A stretch of 64,000 nucleotides of DNA from Ceratotherium simum simum (taxonomy: Eukaryota; Chordata; Mammalia; Perissodactyla; Rhinocerotidae). The notes beneath the pieces were generated by a model. That model was not told the origin of the DNA, made no database searches, and saw nothing but the letters and a program-made list of their open reading frames with translations. A program made the translations under genes and the position numbers. The stretch spans positions 16,928,759-16,992,758 of the forward strand of contig NW_004454170.1 in NCBI RefSeq assembly GCF_000283155.1. The letters run 5' to 3'. Shown one piece after another: positions 22,935 to 34,431 of the stretch (position 1 is the first letter of the stretch; each line of letters starts with the position of its first letter).

Positions 22935-23342
22935 AGCACCTAATATATTCCTACCTGTTGGAACTCTTTCTCGTTCTCTGATGCCCCAGGCTCTTTCTCT
23001 CCTCAGAAGCTTTGACATTGCCGTCCCTGCTGTCTGAAGAGTCTTCTTCTGCCTCCTTAAAAGGATGGCTTGTTCTCATTCTTCAGGTCTCACCTCAGAG
23101 GTCACCAACTCAGAGAAGTCCTCGCTGACCTCCCTAAGTCGCGCCCCCCTCATTTATTTTGCCTACCACCCTATTTATTTCCTTTGTCGCACTTACAACA
23201 ATCTTTAATTATCTTGTTTATTTATTTGTTTATTACCTGTTCCCCCATTAATGTAAGTGCCTTCTGGTTAAGGACCTTGTCTGTCTTGAACACGACTCTA
23301 GCCTCAGCCTTCAGCAAATATTGGTGGAATGAATGAATGAGA
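22935..23342 (+). mobile_element. L2 LINE 3' fragment
   Basis: 'tcacctcagaggtcaccaac', 'cctcgctgacctccctaag', 'tatttatttcctttgtcgca' and a 'tggtggaatgaatgaatgag' end match the L2 3' region in order. Confidence 0.8.
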
Positions 23343-23365
23343 GTGTAAAAGAGGATTCTTCAAGA

Positions 23366-23542
23366 CAGGGGTTCTCAAGCTTCAGCATGTAAGGGAATCA
23401 GCTGGAATGCTTTTTAGTACAAGATTGCTCCATCTTCACTCCCAGAATTCCCGATTCTGAATGTCGGGGTGGGGGCACTTCTAACAAGTTCCCAAGTGCT
23501 GCTGATGCTGCTGGTCCAGGGACCAGAGTGTGAGAGACACTG
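23366..23542 (+). mobile_element. MER5A-like hAT element
   Basis: The left end cagggg-ttctcaagc and the right end gtgagagacactg are inverted. The body has 'cacttctaacaagttcccaa' and 'gctgatgctgctggtccagg', matching recalled MER5A. Length of about 177 bp fits. Confidence 0.85.
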
Positions 23543-24299
23543 CACAAGATCAAACCCCATCTGGACCCCATTAAAGGACATCTGTTGGCCAGTCACAGGG
23601 AGGAGCCTGGAAGGAGGGATCAGGTTGAGGGAGACGAGAAGTCAAGATGAGTTGACCTCAAAGGTTCTGAGGGAAAGGTAAGAGACTTCAGGTCAATGGT
23701 CATGTCTCTTTCTACTCAGACATCCTGGGCTTCTGAGATAAAAGGCTGCTTTTCCAGTGAAGAAGCTGTGGTGGACAAACAGAACTTTCCTCCCTCGACT
23801 GCCAGAATAAGCAGAGCTAAAAAGTGGTCCTCAGGTCCCTAAACTGAACATCTATCATACTCTTGAATTGCAGTGGTGACCTGTGTTCTAGATCAATTCT
23901 GGCTGCAACAATCCCCAAAGATCCGAACCAGAGGTTAAAAAGTGGTAAAAAGAGAAATTCTTATCTTCATCCAAAGACAGCTTTTCCCAAGTGTATTCTG
24001 AAGAATATTAGTTCCATAGAGTCATGCCATGACAAGAGTTCCATAGTCAGATGAATGAGAGGATTGTGAAAGCCATATCCCCTTCTTAGAGACTCACAGT
24101 GCACATCTGAGTCTTGTAGTCAAGAAAGTTTAAGATGGTTGAGCTTAGTTTTTGGAAATAGGACCAAAGAGCATTTTTGCTTATAACACATATTCTGTGG
24201 CACATATTTAGAGAAACATTGCCTTTGGATACCTTCTCCCTTCAAAGGGAGGAATTTTATTTTGTTCTGGATGGAAACTTCATGTAGGCATTAAAGACA

Positions 24300-24301
<2 letters not shown>
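23543..24301. other. Unassigned stretch
   Basis: No recognised feature. Confidence 0.4.

Positions 24302-24351
<50 letters not shown>
24302..24351 (+). repeat. (AC)25 microsatellite
   Basis: Fifty bases of uninterrupted AC dinucleotide. A perfect tract of this length is likely to be polymorphic. Confidence 0.98.
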
Positions 24352-24354
<3 letters not shown>

Positions 24355-24866
24355 AGGTTGCCTTCAGCCTCAATCCCCAGATAGGCAGGAGAGGAAGTAT
24401 CCAGAATGACCGTTCCAGTCTCTTCCCTTCCAGATGTGAAGTTGCCCGAGGGATGACATTGCTTGCTGCCTGGGTGGGGCGTGGGGTTGCTCTTTAATGG
24501 GGCAGTTAGGGTGGGTGGAGGAGGAGGAGGAGGAAGCTCTGGGAGTAGGTCATAGGCAGCCAGGAAAGTGCTGGCCTAGAGAACATCAAGTGGAATTTTC
24601 CTCTGGAAATCCTTTTGAACTAAGTGGATTTGAATGTTGCACCCCTGGTTGCCTAGATCCCATGGCTAAGTGATTTTGTCTTCATTTTCCAGTAATGATT
24701 AACATTGCTGTAGTCACTGCAGTTTGGGGACAGTTTGTCTATTGTGGTGATGGGAACAAAGGAGGAAGCCCTTCCTCAAGTCCCTCAACAAAACCTGCTT
24801 TCCACTTCTGACTGTTGGTAGGGAGAGGGGGGACCCTAAAATTTTCCTGTGTTTGGAAGGATCCTT
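24352..24866. other. Unassigned stretch
   Basis: Includes a short (GGA)n run near 24513-24535. Otherwise nothing is recognised. Confidence 0.4.
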
Positions 24867-24878
24867 CTGCCTTTTCTT

Positions 24879-25090
24879 TTTTTTTTTTTTTTAATTTTAT
24901 TTATTTATTTTTTCCACCAAAGCCCCAGCAGATAGTTGTAGGTCATAGCTGCACATCCTTCTAGTTGCTGTATGTGGGACGTGGCCTCAGCATGGCCAGA
25001 GAAGCGGTGTGTCGGTGCACGCCCGGGATCGAACCCCTGGCCGCCAGCAGCAGAGCGCTCGCACTTAACCGCTAAGCCACTGGGCTGGCC
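24879..25090 (-). mobile_element. ERE SINE (TAGATAGTTG-tail type), antisense
   Basis: A perfect 12-bp TSD, ctgccttttctt, is at 24867-24878 and 25091-25102. The body has 'aagccccagcagatagttg' and 'taaccgctaagccactgggc'. Confidence 0.94.
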
Positions 25091-25102
25091 CTGCCTTTTC
25101 TT

Positions 25103-26708
25103 AAATCAAACATTTCTCAGCGTCTTACTATATTCTTTTAACAAAACACGTGTTTTGGGCTAATGGACGAAATTTTCATTAGTCATCCTAGTGAAACTCC
25201 AGAGATGGTGTTTTTAGATTAAGAAGCAGAGGCTGAGAGGCCAAATCTGTTTGGGGCAGGAGCAGGGAAGAATGTAGTGTCTTGTCTCCTAACTCCTCGG
25301 AGACCTCTGATGCCACCTGGCAAGTTGTCCAGGTCCCACATTTCACTTTGAATAGACAAGTTGAATCTGATAACCAAGTGAGGTCAAAGAGTCATGACCC
25401 TGGGGTGGAATGCCATTTATGTAGCCCCTGCATTGCCGAGGGGCCACTTTACCTCTGCTCCCAGCAACCAACCAATTCCACAAAGCATGGCTTTGTTTTG
25501 CGTTTTTTATTTTGTTTGTTTCCAAAAGCTTTTCTTTCTCCTCCCTCCCTTGTTTCCTTCCTCCTTTTCTTTCCCTCAATGAAAAAAGGAAAAGATAACA
25601 AAATATTACTCACTCGAGAGTGGTAAAAATAGGAATCCATCAGAATCTGCATCTGGGAGTAAGGGGAGAGCTTCCTTTTCCATGACACAGTGCACATCAT
25701 AGGATGTCAAAACAAGGAGGGACCTCAGGGATTGTCCCGACCCACCCTCTCGAAGAAGATGGAGGCCGAAAGGTTAAGCTCTTGCACAGGACTCTCAATT
25801 ACAGCACCGCATCTTTCTACACGCCAGCCTGGAAGTTGGAGCATTTTGTTCTGCAATTTCACGAGTTTGGCTGGAGATCTCTCTGGAGCATGCATGACAT
25901 GACACTCTTCGAAACTTTAAGCTGGAGCATCCTCTGGATCGTGCTGAGGACTTGGCCAGTGTCGTCGTATTCGTGAGCTGTGGGTGGGTTGAGGTAGGGG
26001 TGAGGTGAACAACCTGCAAAGATAGGCTGCTTATCCTGCAACTAAAGATATTGAAAGCATGCTGGATGCTTTTCTGAGCACTCCACCAAAGTCAGTTTGT
26101 CAACATGAGAATGTCTAAGGCTTCTATGATAGAGACAAAGGGAAACTGAGCAAGGTGGAATACCCCAGGCTCAGAGAAACCCACCAGGACTCTGACATCA
26201 CTTGAAGCCCCTGTGTAACTCCATATCTCATGAGATGATGGCCGAGTTCAAATTCTGGGCCTCTCAGCCATGCTGTGAAAAGTTGCCTCCTACAAAGGAT
26301 GGTCACCATGTAATTCAGGGCCTGGAGCTGAAACAAAATCTACCCATCTCGTTCCCCCTTCAAGGAGGGATCTCCCTGTTCACAGTTTCATGTCATTTGG
26401 CTATGGAGCTACCGATGTGGAGCATGGCAATGTCTGCTCTCGATACCTTATTCCTTATTCTTGTGACAGAGGGATAGTCTATTATATGGACTTTTTAAAC
26501 AATTGGCAATATTATCACGTATCAATTATTTGTTAACCACATTCTTAAAGTCAATATGTAATGACAGGAACTAACTGATAATTATACCTGTGATTATGCT
26601 AATAAAAATATTCTTTAATGTAGAGTATAGAGATGGAGTGTTAGGGAGGGCAGGGAGGAGATAAGCAAGGAGAGGGAAAGGACAGACAGAGACAGAGTTC
26701 TGCAGGTG
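25103..26708. other. Unassigned 1.6 kb
   Basis: A MIR3-like patch may be present near 25,700-25,790. No other repeat or exon is recognised. Short open frames overlap on both strands and show no family features. Confidence 0.4.
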
Positions 26709-26858
26709 ATTGAGAGTGTTGCTGCTGGATCTCAAAAATCTTGGCCCTATCCTCGCCTATTGAGAATGTTGCTGCTGGATCTCAAAAATCTTGGCCCTAT
26801 CCTCACCTATTGAGAATGTTGCTGCTGGATCTCAAAAATCTTGGCCATGTCCTCACCT
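26709..26858 (+). repeat. 50-bp minisatellite, three units
   Basis: Three head-to-tail units of exactly 50 bp (26709-26758, 26759-26808, 26809-26858). Units 1 and 2 differ at two positions and units 2 and 3 at two. Each begins 'attgaga' and carries 'tgctgctggatctcaaaaat'. The unit length is not a multiple of three, so it is not a protein repeat. Confidence 0.95.
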
Positions 26859-27319
26859 AATCAGGCATGTTGTTTTCTTTGGATCCAAAGTAATAACTTG
26901 AGCTATGAGTAAGAGTTAGAAAGTGCATTTTCCAGAGCAGGGGAGGTATGAATATGTGGTTTACAGCCTCAAAGTGAATCTCCATGACTGCACTGTCTCA
27001 CATGGGATAGAACACACCTTGACACGTTCCTCCATTACAGCCACAAAGAGGGGCAGCCATCAGGAACCCAAGATTGCTAAGGACATGAAGCCCACCAAAC
27101 GCTAGAGTTGAGAGGACTTTGGAGGCCATCTAGTCCTTTCTCCTGTCTTCTAGCTCTCAGTCAGTGAGTGAATTTTGTGTCTTGGGGGAGCTCCTGACTC
27201 TGATTTTGTCCTAAATGTCCCAGAAACGAGGATGATGTCCTGGCCACCAAGATACTATCAATCTATTCTAGCGTTTAGTTTTAAAGGAACCCCAGTGCAT
27301 GGATAAGAGTGATTCATAT
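26859..27319. other. Unassigned stretch
   Basis: A weak MIR3-like complement lies near 27,100-27,170 ('ggaggccatctagtcctttc'). Otherwise nothing. Confidence 0.4.
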
Positions 27320-27560
27320 TATTGAAGGTGCATAATGTGTGTCTGGCCCTGGGCTGAGCACCTGCAATGCATCCTACCTCATTGAATACTCACAGCAGCC
27401 CTATGATGTAGGCATTTCATTTTATGGATCAAGAGACCAACATATAGAAAGGGGGAATAATTTACACTAGACTACAGTTAGCAAGTGGCAGAGCTAGGGC
27501 TCAGACCCAAGTTTGCCTGATTTCACACTTCGAACTCTATAGTACTATTCTATTCCCCAC
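27320..27560 (-). mobile_element. MIR SINE, antisense, near full length
   Basis: Complement of MIR: 'cctacctcattgaatactca', 'cagccctatgatgtaggca', 'caagtggcagagctagggc', 'agacccaagtttgcctgat'. Confidence 0.85.
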
Positions 27561-27663
27561 TGGCAAGAAAGTCCTACTATTATGAAATGGTTCTCTTTAT
27601 ATGCTGAATAATTGGTTTTGATTTATGGGTCAAAAGACATTTCCCTTACAAGTAATAAGAGGT

Positions 27664-28128
27664 TCATTATTAGGGTTGCCAGATTTAGCAAATAAAAATA
27701 TAGAATACCAAGCATTTTTTGTGTGCGTGTGTGTGTGTGAGAAGGACCAGCCCTGAGCTAACATCTGATGCCAATCCTCCCCTTTATTTCTTGAGGAAGA
27801 TTGGCCCTGGGCTAACATCTGTGCCCATCTTCCTCTACTTTTATATGGGATGCTGCCACAGCATGGCTTGACAAGTGGTGCATCAGTGCGTGCCCATGAT
27901 CCGAACCCGCGAACTCTGGGCTGCCAAAGCGGAATGCACGCACTTCACCGCTGTGCCACTGGGCTGGCCCCGTAGGCATTTTGAATTTCAGATAAATAAC
28001 AAATAGTTTTTCAGTTTAAATATTTTTAGCATAAGTATGTCCCAAATATTGCATGGGACATACTTAACACTAAAAAACTATTCTTTATTTATCTGAAATT
28101 CAAATTGATTAGCCATCCAGTATCTCGT
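27664..28128. mobile_element. Palindromic DNA transposon (MITE) with inserted ERE
   Basis: Two arms, 27981-28043 and 28054-28103, are inverted repeats around a 10-bp spacer. Their outer 19 bases, 'ttgaatttcagataaataa', pair perfectly. The left arm has about 13 extra bases. The outer sequence 'gttgccagatttagcaaat' (about 27675) and the 'ggctaatcaatttgaat' complement on the right extend the pairing. This matches a known mammalian palindromic DNA element by pattern. The ERE at 27716-27971 splits the left arm. Confidence 0.75.
27716..27971 (-). mobile_element. ERE SINE (ERE1 type), antisense, with TG-rich tail
   Basis: 'ctgagctaacatctgatgcc', 'ctgccacagcatggcttgac' and 'gtgccactgggctggcccc' mark the body. 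The tail, normally poly-T in this orientation, has become 'gtgtgcgtgtgtgtgtgtg'. An approximate duplication 'agcatttt/ggcatttt' flanks it. Confidence 0.9.
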
Positions 28129-28309
28129 CTCATGTCCATATTCATAATGAATGAGACCGAATAAGTGAGTTCAGGCCCTCTGTAGGTCACTTACTGTTGC
28201 TCTGTTCCATGGCTGACCACTCTCGACTGGGAACCTCTTCCTCTAAGGCTTCTGTGGACCCGTCAGTGCCACAGTCCCTCAGTGTCTATGTATATCACAG
28301 ACTATATTC

Positions 28310-28700
28310 TAATTTATTTATTTTAAAATCTTTTTGTTATTAAATGGTTGATACAAACAGAAGAAAATATGTAGCATATTCTAGTTATCAGTTGCTGAGT
28401 CAAAGGTTATAGACATGTTCAGCATTGCAAGATAAGTTCAATTGTTTTCCAAAATGATTGTTATTCAATATTATTCTTCCATTGGTGCACACAAGTTAGT
28501 TCCCTTTGTTCATATCCTCCGCACACATGGGGTATTGTCAGCCTTTTTAACCTGTGCCTTTGTAGGAGGCGTGAAGTGCTCACTCTCTGTGATTTCAATT
28601 TGCATTTCCCTGATTTCTAATGAGGCTGAACATCTCTTCACAAACTCATTGTCTCGTTTTTTCAGATGTCTGTTTGAATTCCAACTATGTGCTGAGGTCT
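28310..28700 (-). mobile_element. L1M LINE ORF2 3' fragment, antisense
   Basis: 'gattgttattcaatattatt', 'atggggtattgtcagccttt', 'tgatttcaatttgcatttcc' and 'tgaggctgaacatctcttca' are the complement of the L1 ORF2 end and 3' region. An 86-codon plus frame here is an antisense shadow. Confidence 0.75.
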
Positions 28701-28914
28701 AAAAGTCCATTGTTTTAAGGAAGATACTCAGAGAGTAACTCAGGAAAAGATAGAGCGATAAAGCTTCAGATATAGAGTGCACGTTGGCCTTCAGTGAGCA
28801 GAATAAGTAAACTGGGCTTTGTAAACAGCACTACATGAGGCCTGGAAAGCCCTTGGTTGCCCAACTACCACTTCACTCCTCCCCACTTGCAGCCAGGTGT
28901 TGAGGAAAGAATTT

Positions 28915-29105
28915 CCCAGCCAGATAGACCTGAATTTAAATTCTATTTCCTAGCTATGTGACGGCAAGTTACTTTCTTTTTCTGAGTTTCAGTTTTCTTG
29001 CTTATAAAATTGGTATGGAAAAACATGCTTTGCAGGGTTGCTCTAGATTAACAAGATAACAATTAGAAAGGACTGCCGGGTAGGTGCCAAATCAATGTTG
29101 CTTTC
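28915..29105 (+). mobile_element. MIR SINE
   Basis: 'agacctgaatttaaattc', 'tagctatgtgacggcaag', 'tgagtttcagttttcttgc' and a 'gtaggtgccaaatcaatgtt' end follow MIR order. Confidence 0.75.
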
Positions 29106-29655
29106 TTCCAGGCTTCTTTATACATAACAAAGAACTGACTAGAAGAAAAACACCTCAAGGCAGTCAATATTCTGTTCCAAAGCTTAGAATAAATTGTCAG
29201 GAATTTTGCACTTAAGATCTTATTTGTGGCAAAGGCAAACCCAGGGTTTTTCCTAGAATCAAAAGAATGAGTGGATTTTGGAGGCAATCTGGCTTGATGA
29301 CTCCTTTCCAGGCAATACTGTGAGTAGATCGTTTGGGAGCTGAGTATCGGCCATCATCCTGACACACCTTCAGAGGGAGGTTTCACCACCACCCAGATGC
29401 TTGTCTCAGTGTCTCACAATCCTTACATAGTTCAGAGTTCTTCCTGAGATCTTACTTAGAATCTCTCTTGCTTCAGCATAAACTGTGCTCTGTTCTTCTC
29501 ATAGCAAGGGAGCACTGCTCTAAGACAGATGTTTGAACGACACAGCAACATCCCATTGCATTTAAGGTTCTGCCAGCTGCTTCACTGGCCTGGTTCACAA
29601 GTTATTATATTGTAGAACATTGGGCCTAGGCCAGACCTCTTAATTCACATGAAAA
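29106..29655. other. Unassigned stretch
   Basis: No recognised feature. Confidence 0.4.
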
Positions 29656-29745
29656 AACCGAGGCCCAGAGGGGTCCGGTACCTGGCTGTGATACGACAGC
29701 TAGTGAGGGGCAAGAGCTGACCCAAGTCTTCTGAGTCACAAATTT
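29656..29745 (-). mobile_element. MIR SINE fragment, antisense
   Basis: 'accgaggcccagagggg', 'acgacagctagtgaggggc' and 'acccaagtcttctgagtc' are the complement of the MIR core. Confidence 0.68.
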
Positions 29746-30104
29746 AGGATTTTTTTTTTGTTCCCTTTCACTGAGGGTCTCCTTTTACTGGGCATGTGTA
29801 GAAAGGTAACCCAGAATCCTTCAGGCATCTTCAAGGGCCAATTTCAGACGTCTTAGCCTGGGATCGTGAAGACCCTAGTCCCAATCTTGGTCCTCTTCAG
29901 AATTGCTCCTCTGGAGAATGCAATGACAGCAGAGCTTTCGTTGATGTGTTTTTGAGGGACACCAAGTGACACACATAAGGCTGGAATCCTTTGAAGCTGG
30001 AGTCTTTGCATGGGAAGATTCTCTTTCTATATCTTTTTAATGGAGAGAGGAGTTATAACTTTCACTCAATTTTTAAAAAGAGGTCCAGGACCTAAAAAAA
30101 GGCT

Positions 30105-30320
30105 AAGTAATTCATTCATTATTCATTCAGCAAATATTTTTCAAGTGCTTCCTGTATGTGAGGTACTCTGCCAGGCCCAGAGAATATAATAGAAATGAAA
30201 TAGACTTGATCCCTACCCTCACAGCCGTTACATTCTCGTGAGAGAGGCAAATGATAAACAATAAACAAATAATAACACACGAAATAATACCTACAACAGA
30301 CTGAAAGGAAAAAGAAAACA
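30105..30320 (-). mobile_element. L2 LINE 3' end, antisense
   Basis: 'attcattcattattcattca', 'tgcttcctgtatgtgaggta', 'tgatccctaccctcacagcc' and 'gataaacaataaacaaat' are the complement of the L2 3' end. Confidence 0.78.
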
Positions 30321-30960
30321 GGTTAAGAACTGCTGGTGTAACTAGACTTTGCATTTCTCTCCGGACTTTACATTTGAGTTTTCCTCTCCAGAGAAAGTCA
30401 AACCCCTCTAGAAACAGACTCTGTAACTTCTCATTTGTAAGTTGAAGGTATGCAGTTAAGTCCCTAAATCCTCTGCCCCTCCTCCACTTTAATAGGGTTG
30501 TTTTGTTCAGCCAGGCTGATTAGATTAACCCTTCATTCCTCCCTGCCTCCCAGGCAGGCAGGATAATTCCAGGTCTCTAGAAATGAAAGGCAAGTCTGTC
30601 TGGCCAGGATCAGCAATGTGCTTTCCCCTAGCAGAATCTCCCTGCTGATTACAGCTGCTGCTTGTGCAAGACTAAATGATCTGCAAGTCCCAGAAAGTCA
30701 AACCACCGAGAAGCATTGGTGAATTTTTAAAATTTATAGATTCTCATAATGAGGATATTGTTCAGAATTTTATCCCAGATCAGGTTTTTGTTAATTGCTG
30801 AGTGGACTTTTCATATGTGCACATCTATTGTTTAAAAATGCAAGTGATTTACACCCAGTCCTCCCCATTTTTAATCCTTAACAAACTTCCAGAACAATGA
30901 GACATTGTGCAACTAGAATTGTTGCTAATTTTGAATTGGTATTGACCTAAATTCACCTGT
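30321..30960. other. Unassigned, apparently unique
   Basis: No repeat recognised. The stretch 30,480-30,710 has balanced composition and several short AT-core and palindromic motifs. It is a candidate for conserved non-coding sequence only by exclusion. Confidence 0.35.
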
Positions 30961-31085
30961 GGGGGTGAGCAGCAGAAAGAAGGGGTGACTTGTTGAAAGT
31001 CTTACAACTCAACGGCAAAGCTGAAATTTGAATCTAGGACAACTGACTTCTGGGTCTCTGCCCTCCAAGCGCTAGATTAGATCCA
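30961..31085 (-). mobile_element. MIR SINE fragment, antisense
   Basis: 'gaaagtcttacaactcaac', 'ggcaaagctgaaatttgaat' and 'ctaggacaactgacttctgg' are the complement of the MIR core, diverged. Confidence 0.6.
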
Positions 31086-32930
31086 ACGGCTTGGCTCAGA
31101 TTACACATGCATGGGCACACAATGTTATCAGAGTGCTGTGGGGTCCAGTTGATTCTCAGTCCTTATTAATTCTAGGGAATGTGTCATTCTATCAACCGAA
31201 AGGCCACTTCCGATTTAGGGAAAAACAGACTCTCAATTAAACATGAGTGCATGGTTGTAACTTTTTAGAATGAAAACACAAACACAAGTAGATGAAATTA
31301 AAACAAACAAAAAAAAGATTTTGGGGAAGTCATGGATACACTTGGAGGGTGAATAATGAAAAGTTAATGATGATGCACAATTGAGGGTACCAGGTTAGTA
31401 TTTGAAGTCCTATTGATTGTCCAAAGGGGGTCTGAATTGGTTTGAACTCAGCTGATGCCTTCTCTTTTCCATTACTTTCTACCTACCTCCATCTTCCACT
31501 CCATTCCTCCCTCTCATCCGTTAATATCTTGGATCTGGTGGGGAGGCAACATCCCCTTCCCCTGAGAGTCTCTTTGGGGATGGGCTTCAGGTCACGATAT
31601 TGTAGCCTTAGAAACGAGTTAGCTTTTGGGGTCTCCTTTAGACAACATTGCCCTCATCGCCCAGAGAAGGTATGGGAAAGTGTCAGAAAAGGAAGTGGGC
31701 CTGGGCTGAAGAGAAGATCAGCCTTCCTTCCAGGGAGCCATTGACTATTTCTGGAGAGCCAGGCCCAGGATTCATACCTATTGTTGAGAAGGTGTCATGG
31801 CATAGACTGAAATACATTAGGCACTGTGTCCTCCTATCTGTGAAGTCGCTGGGCTGGGGGCAGGGCAAGGGGAGTACTGTACTAGGAGAGACTGAAAACC
31901 AAACTGAAGAGGAGACTCTTCCTTCATAGTTACTGTGATTCAGTCAGTTCCAGGATTTAAGCTCAGGCCTGTTAGACTCCAGATCCAGTTCTCTTGGGAA
32001 ATGCCATCTGTTGAGATGCTTATTCTGGGCAGCAAAAATGCTAATAGTTCTATTCTGGTGATGTTGCCATGTGGCATGCCTTCTATTACCCTCCGCCCAG
32101 GCAGCAGGGAGAAAGGGTAGGGGTCAGGCACTTGTCATCATCCAATTCACCCTCTTTTTGTATGTTCTGCCTGTTACCTCAGTTGACTGTCACACCCGTC
32201 ACTCCCTTGACCCCACACATACACACCCAACCCCTCCCTTAGTTTTAAAACCATGACATGATTTAAATGCTTATGAGAATTTTCATATACAGTCTAGTCT
32301 TTGTGTCAAGCGTACTAAGGCTCAACATTTGCCTAGAGTAAATAAGGAAGTGTTCTAGGAAATCCATTCCTTAGGATTTTGTTTATGTCTTAAACTAGAC
32401 CAGTACCTTTTGTTATTAGAGTTGTTTTTTAGTGTGGTGCATACAGACTTCTTTCTGATTCCTTATTTTGAATGCATTGTTGGTCGAAAACTCACCTGTA
32501 CGATAACTTTCTACCCTTTCTGCAATCACTGGGATAAATTCATATGCCAGTTTAGGCTGGTTCACTTGTTCAGTGCTGTGAGTGATTTGAATAGGGGCAC
32601 CTTCTCAGCACTTCTTTGGCCCCAGTGCACAGGCACACTCTAATCACAAATCTAGTCTCAGAATGGGAGCTCGTGAATTCCTTACAGATTTCAGGAGTGC
32701 ATAAGCACAGGCGGACAGAGAGGAGGGACACATCTACTGGCTTGAAACTCTCGAGACAAATTCCTGTCCAATACCCTGGAAAACTAGTTTTCTGGCTAAA
32801 GTCTCAGGGACCCCAGAAATTCTTGGGATGTGGGTTATAGAAGCTAAGGCTAGGGATGGAGAAGGGGGAAGGAAGCCATGTACTCACGACAAAATCATAG
32901 GTGACAGTCTTGATTTTTCTCTCCTTCTCA
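31086..32930. other. Unassigned 1.8 kb, longest repeat-poor stretch
   Basis: I recognise no repeat here. Open frames of 60-100 codons occur on both strands without recognisable motifs. No splice-bounded exon with a convincing reading frame was found. Confidence 0.4.
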
Positions 32931-33652
32931 CCCCTCATAACTAACCTATTAGCAAGTCTGTCAGTCCCACCTTCAAAGAGTGTCCTGAAGTCACTTACAT
33001 CTGTTTGCCTTCACTATCATCACCCTAGCCATGCCTCTGCCATCTCTCACCTAGTCAACCAGATTACTTCCTCCAACTAGTGTTTGGGCATCTTCTCTTG
33101 CTGCTTTCTAATTCATTCTTCATGCTGAAGACAGAGAAATCTTTTACAACTGCAAATTAGATCACATCGCTTTCCTGCTTAAATCCCTTCATCACCTCCC
33201 CGTTGTTCCTAGAAATACATCAAGCTCTCTTCCAAGACCTACAAGCTCTACATGCTCTGATTCCTGCTAACCTCTTCAAAGTCTCCTCACTCCACTCTCC
33301 TCCATAGTCATTGTTCTCCAGCCACACTGGAGAACACTCCCAGCCAAGCATTTTGATGCCTCAGGGCCTTTGCTCTTACAGTTCTCTCTGCCTGGAGTGC
33401 TATTGCTCACTTCTTCACCTGGCCAGTCCATTTTTATGTTGCAGGTACCTACTCAAATACTCCCTCCTATGAGAGGGTCTAGATGACTTCCTCAGGTAAA
33501 GTGGCTATATTCCCCATCCCTACCCTTCAGTTGCTATCTCATCACCATCATTTCACTTCTAGCATTTATCATAATCTAAAATCTTCTTTATTAATGTGCT
33601 TACTTATTTATTTTCTAAATTTCCCACTAGTATGATGGCAAGAGACATTTCT
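32931..33652 (+). mobile_element. L2 LINE 3' region, sense
   Basis: 'ttagatcacatcgctttcct', 'ctccccgttgttcctagaa', 'gccacactggagaacactc' and 'gcctcagggcctttgctctt' match the L2 ORF2 3' part and UTR in order. It is interrupted at 33653 by a hAT element. The stretch after 39901 may be its remnant end. Confidence 0.82.
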
Positions 33653-33935
33653 ATCTAGATCTGTGCTGTCCAGTATGGTAGCCACTAGACCTGCATATGG
33701 CTGTTGAGATCTTGAAATGTGGCTAGTCTGAATTGAGATGTGGTTTAAGTATAAAATACACGGCAGATTTTGAAGAATTAGTATGAAAATATCATTTTGA
33801 TAAATTTATACTAATTATATATTGAAATGATAATATTTTGGATATATTAGTTTAAATAAAATATAAAAATTAACATCACAGTTTTTCTTTTTACTTTTTA
33901 AATGTGGCTACTAGAAATTTTAAATTACATACATG

Positions 33936-34418
33936 TGTGGGGAGGACAACTTTTCTCTTCTTCCTTTCTAGGTTCTTTGGCTGGCCTAATAATTAAATTG
34001 ACATAAGACAGATTAACAGGAGAAAAACAGATTTAATTTTGTATGTATGGGAATCCCAAAGATGTGAGGTTCTCTGACAGTCAGACAATTGAGGCTTAGA
34101 AGCCATCCTGAGCTAAGAATAAGGGGGTAGGGATCTGAGACTTCAAAGGAGAGGAAAACCATTCACAGAAAGTTGGGAAGAGCAAATGTTTGGTAAAGAA
34201 ATGTTTGCCATGCCATGCAGATAAGTCTTTCCAATGTAAAAAGTTCTCTCTGGTAATAGCTCTCTTTCTGGAATAGGCCCCCTATCTAAATTCTTTTAGG
34301 CAGTTAAGGGGGAGGTTAAAGCTCTTTCTGAGCCTGTTGGGCCTTGATTGTCTTCAGTTCAAAATAATCTACATGCCAAAGTGGCACATTCTAGGGCAGC
34401 CTGCCCTAAACCTCATCA
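33936..34418 (-). repeat. 3' LTR of the antisense provirus
   Basis: On the plus strand it begins TGTGGGG and ends CCTCATCA, so both retroviral terminal dinucleotides are present. It aligns along its whole length with 39383-39858. A central block of about 75 bp, starting 'aggttctttggctggcctaa', is identical in both. A 10-bp 'taaattcttt' region is missing in the other LTR. Confidence 0.9.
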
Positions 34419-34431
34419 GGTCCCTCCTCTG
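34419..34431 (-). other. Polypurine tract next to the 3' LTR
   Basis: On the minus strand this reads cagaggagggacc, directly before the LTR's TG. It is the expected place and composition for the plus-strand primer of reverse transcription. Confidence 0.6.
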
